A stretch of DNA of 7,185 nt from JBKHYG01 sp046565595 (lineage in GTDB: Bacteria; Actinomycetota; AC-67): assembly GCA_046565595.1 (NCBI GenBank), contig JBKHYG010000036.1:1-7185 (forward strand), read 5' to 3'. Shown in pieces: positions 5,441-7,185 of the stretch. The notes under the pieces are model-generated. The model saw only the letters and a list, made by a program, of their open reading frames with translations, did no database searches and was not told where the DNA came from. Each line of letters starts with the position of its first letter. Position 1 is the stretch's first letter. The translations under genes were made by a program, and so were the position numbers.

Positions 5441-6513
5441 GACTCGAAGAGCCGCTTGGTGAAGTCGCGTACGAGAGCGTTCCATTCGTCGGGCTTCTCG
5501 AGCATCGGGGTATGGCCGGAGCGTTGGATCACATGCAGTTCGCAATCGGCGAACTTCGACGCTGTCACCTCGGCGACCGGAACCGGCGTCAGGCGATCAT
5601 GCGATCCGACGGTCATGAGGACCGGCACCTTGATCGACTCGAGATGGTGTCGCAGTTCGAGTTCGAGCAGCAGGGGCAGCAACTTGACCCAGACCTCGGA
5701 ATCGACGCTACGCAGCATCTGCGTCATGAAGCGCACATGTGCGTGGCTGGGTCGCGGGCCGAATCCGACCAGCCTGGCCCACGCATACTCGAGGTCGGTG
5801 CCGCGACCGCGCACCCGTTCGAGCCGACCCGCATGTTGGCCGACCGTCTTGTAGAGGTTCTGCAGCGCCGGTCGGATCATCGCACGCAAGGCGGGAGGCC
5901 CGTAGCGGAGCATGCCTTCGATGATCTCGCCGAAGCCGGTGTCGCTGAGGATCAGTCCGCGGACCTTGCCGTCGAGCAGCTCGGGGCGTTCGGAGAGAGC
6001 TTGAACGGTGACCATGCCGCCCATCGAGTGACCGACGAGCACGATCGGATCGTCGCCGGTCTCGGCGTCGATCACGGCCAGCAGGTCGCGGCCTAGGGCC
6101 TCCAAGCTCCAGTCGCCGGTGGCGGGAACCTCGCTCATCCCGTGGCCGCGCAGATCGTAGGCGAGGAGACGATGGTCGTCGGAGAGTTCCTCGAACTGGT
6201 GGAACCAGACCGAGGAGTTCAACGAGAAGCCGTGGCTGAAGACCAACAGCGGGCCTTGTTTGCCGGCATGATCCATGTGCAACTTGGTGCCGTCGTGGGA
6301 GGTGAGGATCGTGCGACGTCCGAAACGATGGTCGCCATAAGGTGTGTCGGCGTACGGGTCGGGGTTGCGGGCGTCGCGCTTGGTGATGGTGCGCGCGGTG
6401 ATCGCTCCGCCGAGCGCAACCGCGCCCGCCCCTGCGACGACGCTTGCACCGATGATGCCGGCCGCGCGCAGAGCACGACGAGCCTTGCGGACCTGCTTCG
6501 GAGGCTTAGGCAC
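5437..6513 (-). CDS. Membrane-anchored alpha/beta-fold hydrolase
   Basis: A 358-residue serine hydrolase of unknown substrate. The N-terminus is basic (KPPKQVRKARRALR), followed by one hydrophobic helix at about residues 17-40, rich in Ala, Gly, Ile and Val. This suggests an anchor or uncleaved signal sequence; no lipobox cysteine is present. The alpha/beta domain begins near residue 65. It shows oxyanion-hole HGF (94-96), YDLRGHGMS (119-127), nucleophile elbow GHSMG with Ser163, acid Asp306 in GSHDRLTP, and base His334 in SGHTPMLEKP. The triad is complete. A helical cap lies at about 195-290. I chose the GTG at 6513, which overlaps the alr stop by 8 bases; an ATG at 6564 would overlap alr by 59 bases. 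A hydrolase of this kind directly after alr is common in actinobacteria, but a role in cell-wall metabolism is only suggested by context. An esterase or haloperoxidase-like activity is equally possible. Confidence 0.9.
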   Translation of the reverse strand: MPKPPKQVRKARRALRAAGIIGASVVAGAGAVALGGAITARTITKRDARNPDPYADTPYGDHRFGRRTILTSHDGTKLHMDHAGKQGPLLVFSHGFSLNSSVWFHQFEELSDDHRLLAYDLRGHGMSEVPATGDWSLEALGRDLLAVIDAETGDDPIVLVGHSMGGMVTVQALSERPELLDGKVRGLILSDTGFGEIIEGMLRYGPPALRAMIRPALQNLYKTVGQHAGRLERVRGRGTDLEYAWARLVGFGPRPSHAHVRFMTQMLRSVDSEVWVKLLPLLLELELRHHLESIKVPVLMTVGSHDRLTPVPVAEVTASKFADCELHVIQRSGHTPMLEKPDEWNALVRDFTKRLFES

Positions 6514-7185
6514 TGTTGCGGTGTTCCCTTGGCAATCGTTGCGAGAGTCGGGTGACGATCTCATAGTTGATGGTACCCAGCCTGAGGGCGAGTTCGTCAG
6601 CGGTCAGGGTCTGGTCGTCTTGCGTGCCGATCAGGACCGCCTCATCTCCGACCTTGACCGGCGTGTCGCCACAGTCGACCATGAACGAGTCCATCGTGAC
6701 AGTACCGACAGCCGGATGCGGCTTGCCGCCGATCAGTACACGCGCGTCGTTGGTGAGTGCGCGCGGCCACCCATCGGCGTAACCAAGCGGGATGCTCGCG
6801 ATCGTCGTCTCACGGTCGGCATGCCAACGATGCGAGTAGCTGACGCCTTCGCCCGGCTGGACGCGTTTCACCTGCACGACCCGAGCCTTCAGCGACAGGA
6901 CAGGCTTCAGCGGGTCGGTGTCGGGAACCTGGGGACCGGGCGCCAGCCCGTAGAGCGCGATACCTGGCCTCACCATGTCCGCGTGAGCATCGCTTCTTGC
7001 CAGCGTCGCCGCCGAGTTCGCGATGTGTCGGATGCCTGGCTCGATCCCGTGCTTAGTCATCACTGCGAGCGCCTGCTCGAAACGGTCGAGCTGTTCGTCG
7101 ATCACGGGGTTCTTCGGCTCATCGGCGAACGCGAGATGCGTGAATGTGCCCTCGATCTTCAGGTTCTTGGCTTTCTCCAGCCCGC
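6506..7185 (-). CDS. alr: Alanine racemase, C-terminal two-thirds (5' end outside the window)
   Basis: The last 225 or so residues of the PLP-dependent enzyme that makes D-alanine for peptidoglycan. The frame is open to the window edge, where KIEGTFTHLAFADEP is the end of the PLP barrel region typical of Alr; the N-terminal PLP-lysine is outside. Further hallmarks are QLDRFEQAL, IRHIANSAA, MVRPGIALYGL, GEGVSYSHRW carrying the catalytic tyrosine of the second active-site half, SIPLGYADGWPR, and MDSFMVDCG, whose MDxxxxD pattern belongs to the C-terminal beta domain. It ends with TAA at 6508-6506, overlapping the hydrolase GTG. The GTG near 7105 is internal, not a start, because conserved Alr sequence continues upstream of it. 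alr is the first visible gene of the packed block, and its promoter is not in the window. Confidence 0.96.
   Translation of the reverse strand, partial: GLEKAKNLKIEGTFTHLAFADEPKNPVIDEQLDRFEQALAVMTKHGIEPGIRHIANSAATLARSDAHADMVRPGIALYGLAPGPQVPDTDPLKPVLSLKARVVQVKRVQPGEGVSYSHRWHADRETTIASIPLGYADGWPRALTNDARVLIGGKPHPAVGTVTMDSFMVDCGDTPVKVGDEAVLIGTQDDQTLTADELALRLGTINYEIVTRLSQRLPREHRNSA

Noticed and set aside
6514..6564. ATG start for the alpha/beta hydrolase at 6564
   Set aside because: It would overlap alr by 59 bases and add a polar segment ahead of the basic-plus-hydrophobic anchor. The GTG at 6513 leaves an 8-base overlap, in keeping with the other junctions.

Overview
The window is a high-GC bacterial chromosome segment in which every supportable gene lies on the minus strand, so transcription runs from base 7185 towards base 1. 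The organism looks like an actinobacterium. Evidence is a GuaB3-type IMP dehydrogenase relative, a CIRCE-controlled groES next to tsaD, frequent GTG starts, and the run alr - alpha/beta hydrolase - tsaE - tsaB - rimI - tsaD - groES, an order familiar from Actinomycetota. The class (perhaps Acidimicrobiia or Thermoleophilia) cannot be fixed from this window.

Layout in transcription order: alr 3' part (7185-6506); membrane-anchored alpha/beta hydrolase (6513-5437); P1/S58 (DmpA-like) peptidase (5440-4463); family 4 uracil-DNA glycosylase (4497-3802); tsaE (3805-3338); tsaB (3341-2661); rimI (2664-2113); a 41-codon nucleotidyltransferase remnant (2116-1991); a 58-codon helical small protein (1994-1818); tsaD (1821-820). 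After a 139-base gap holding a promoter and a CIRCE operator come groES (680-378), a hairpin, and the start of guaB3 (251 to the window edge). No stretch longer than 300 bases lacks a gene.

The block from alr to tsaD is packed. Seven junctions are 4-base ATGA or GTGA overlaps, alr and the hydrolase overlap by 8 bases, and the glycosylase start is the only uncertain junction. This implies one polycistronic, translationally coupled unit. Its core is the bacterial t6A37 tRNA modification machinery (TsaB, TsaD, TsaE) plus the RimI acetyltransferase. TsaC, which makes the threonylcarbamoyl-AMP intermediate, is not in the window. Alr supplies D-alanine for peptidoglycan, and the P1 peptidase belongs to a family whose founder acts on D-alanine esters and amides. 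The glycosylase removes uracil from DNA.

groES is a separate heat-shock unit with its own promoter, and CIRCE spans the predicted transcription start. groEL does not follow it.

The most unusual spot is between rimI and tsaD. A 41-residue ORF looks like the N-terminus of a small nucleotidyltransferase joined in frame to the same family's C-terminal end, with the catalytic middle missing. It keeps both ATGA couplings and carries the strong ribosome binding site of the following 58-residue gene. I see no wholly new system; this remnant and its intact small neighbour are the best candidates for follow-up.
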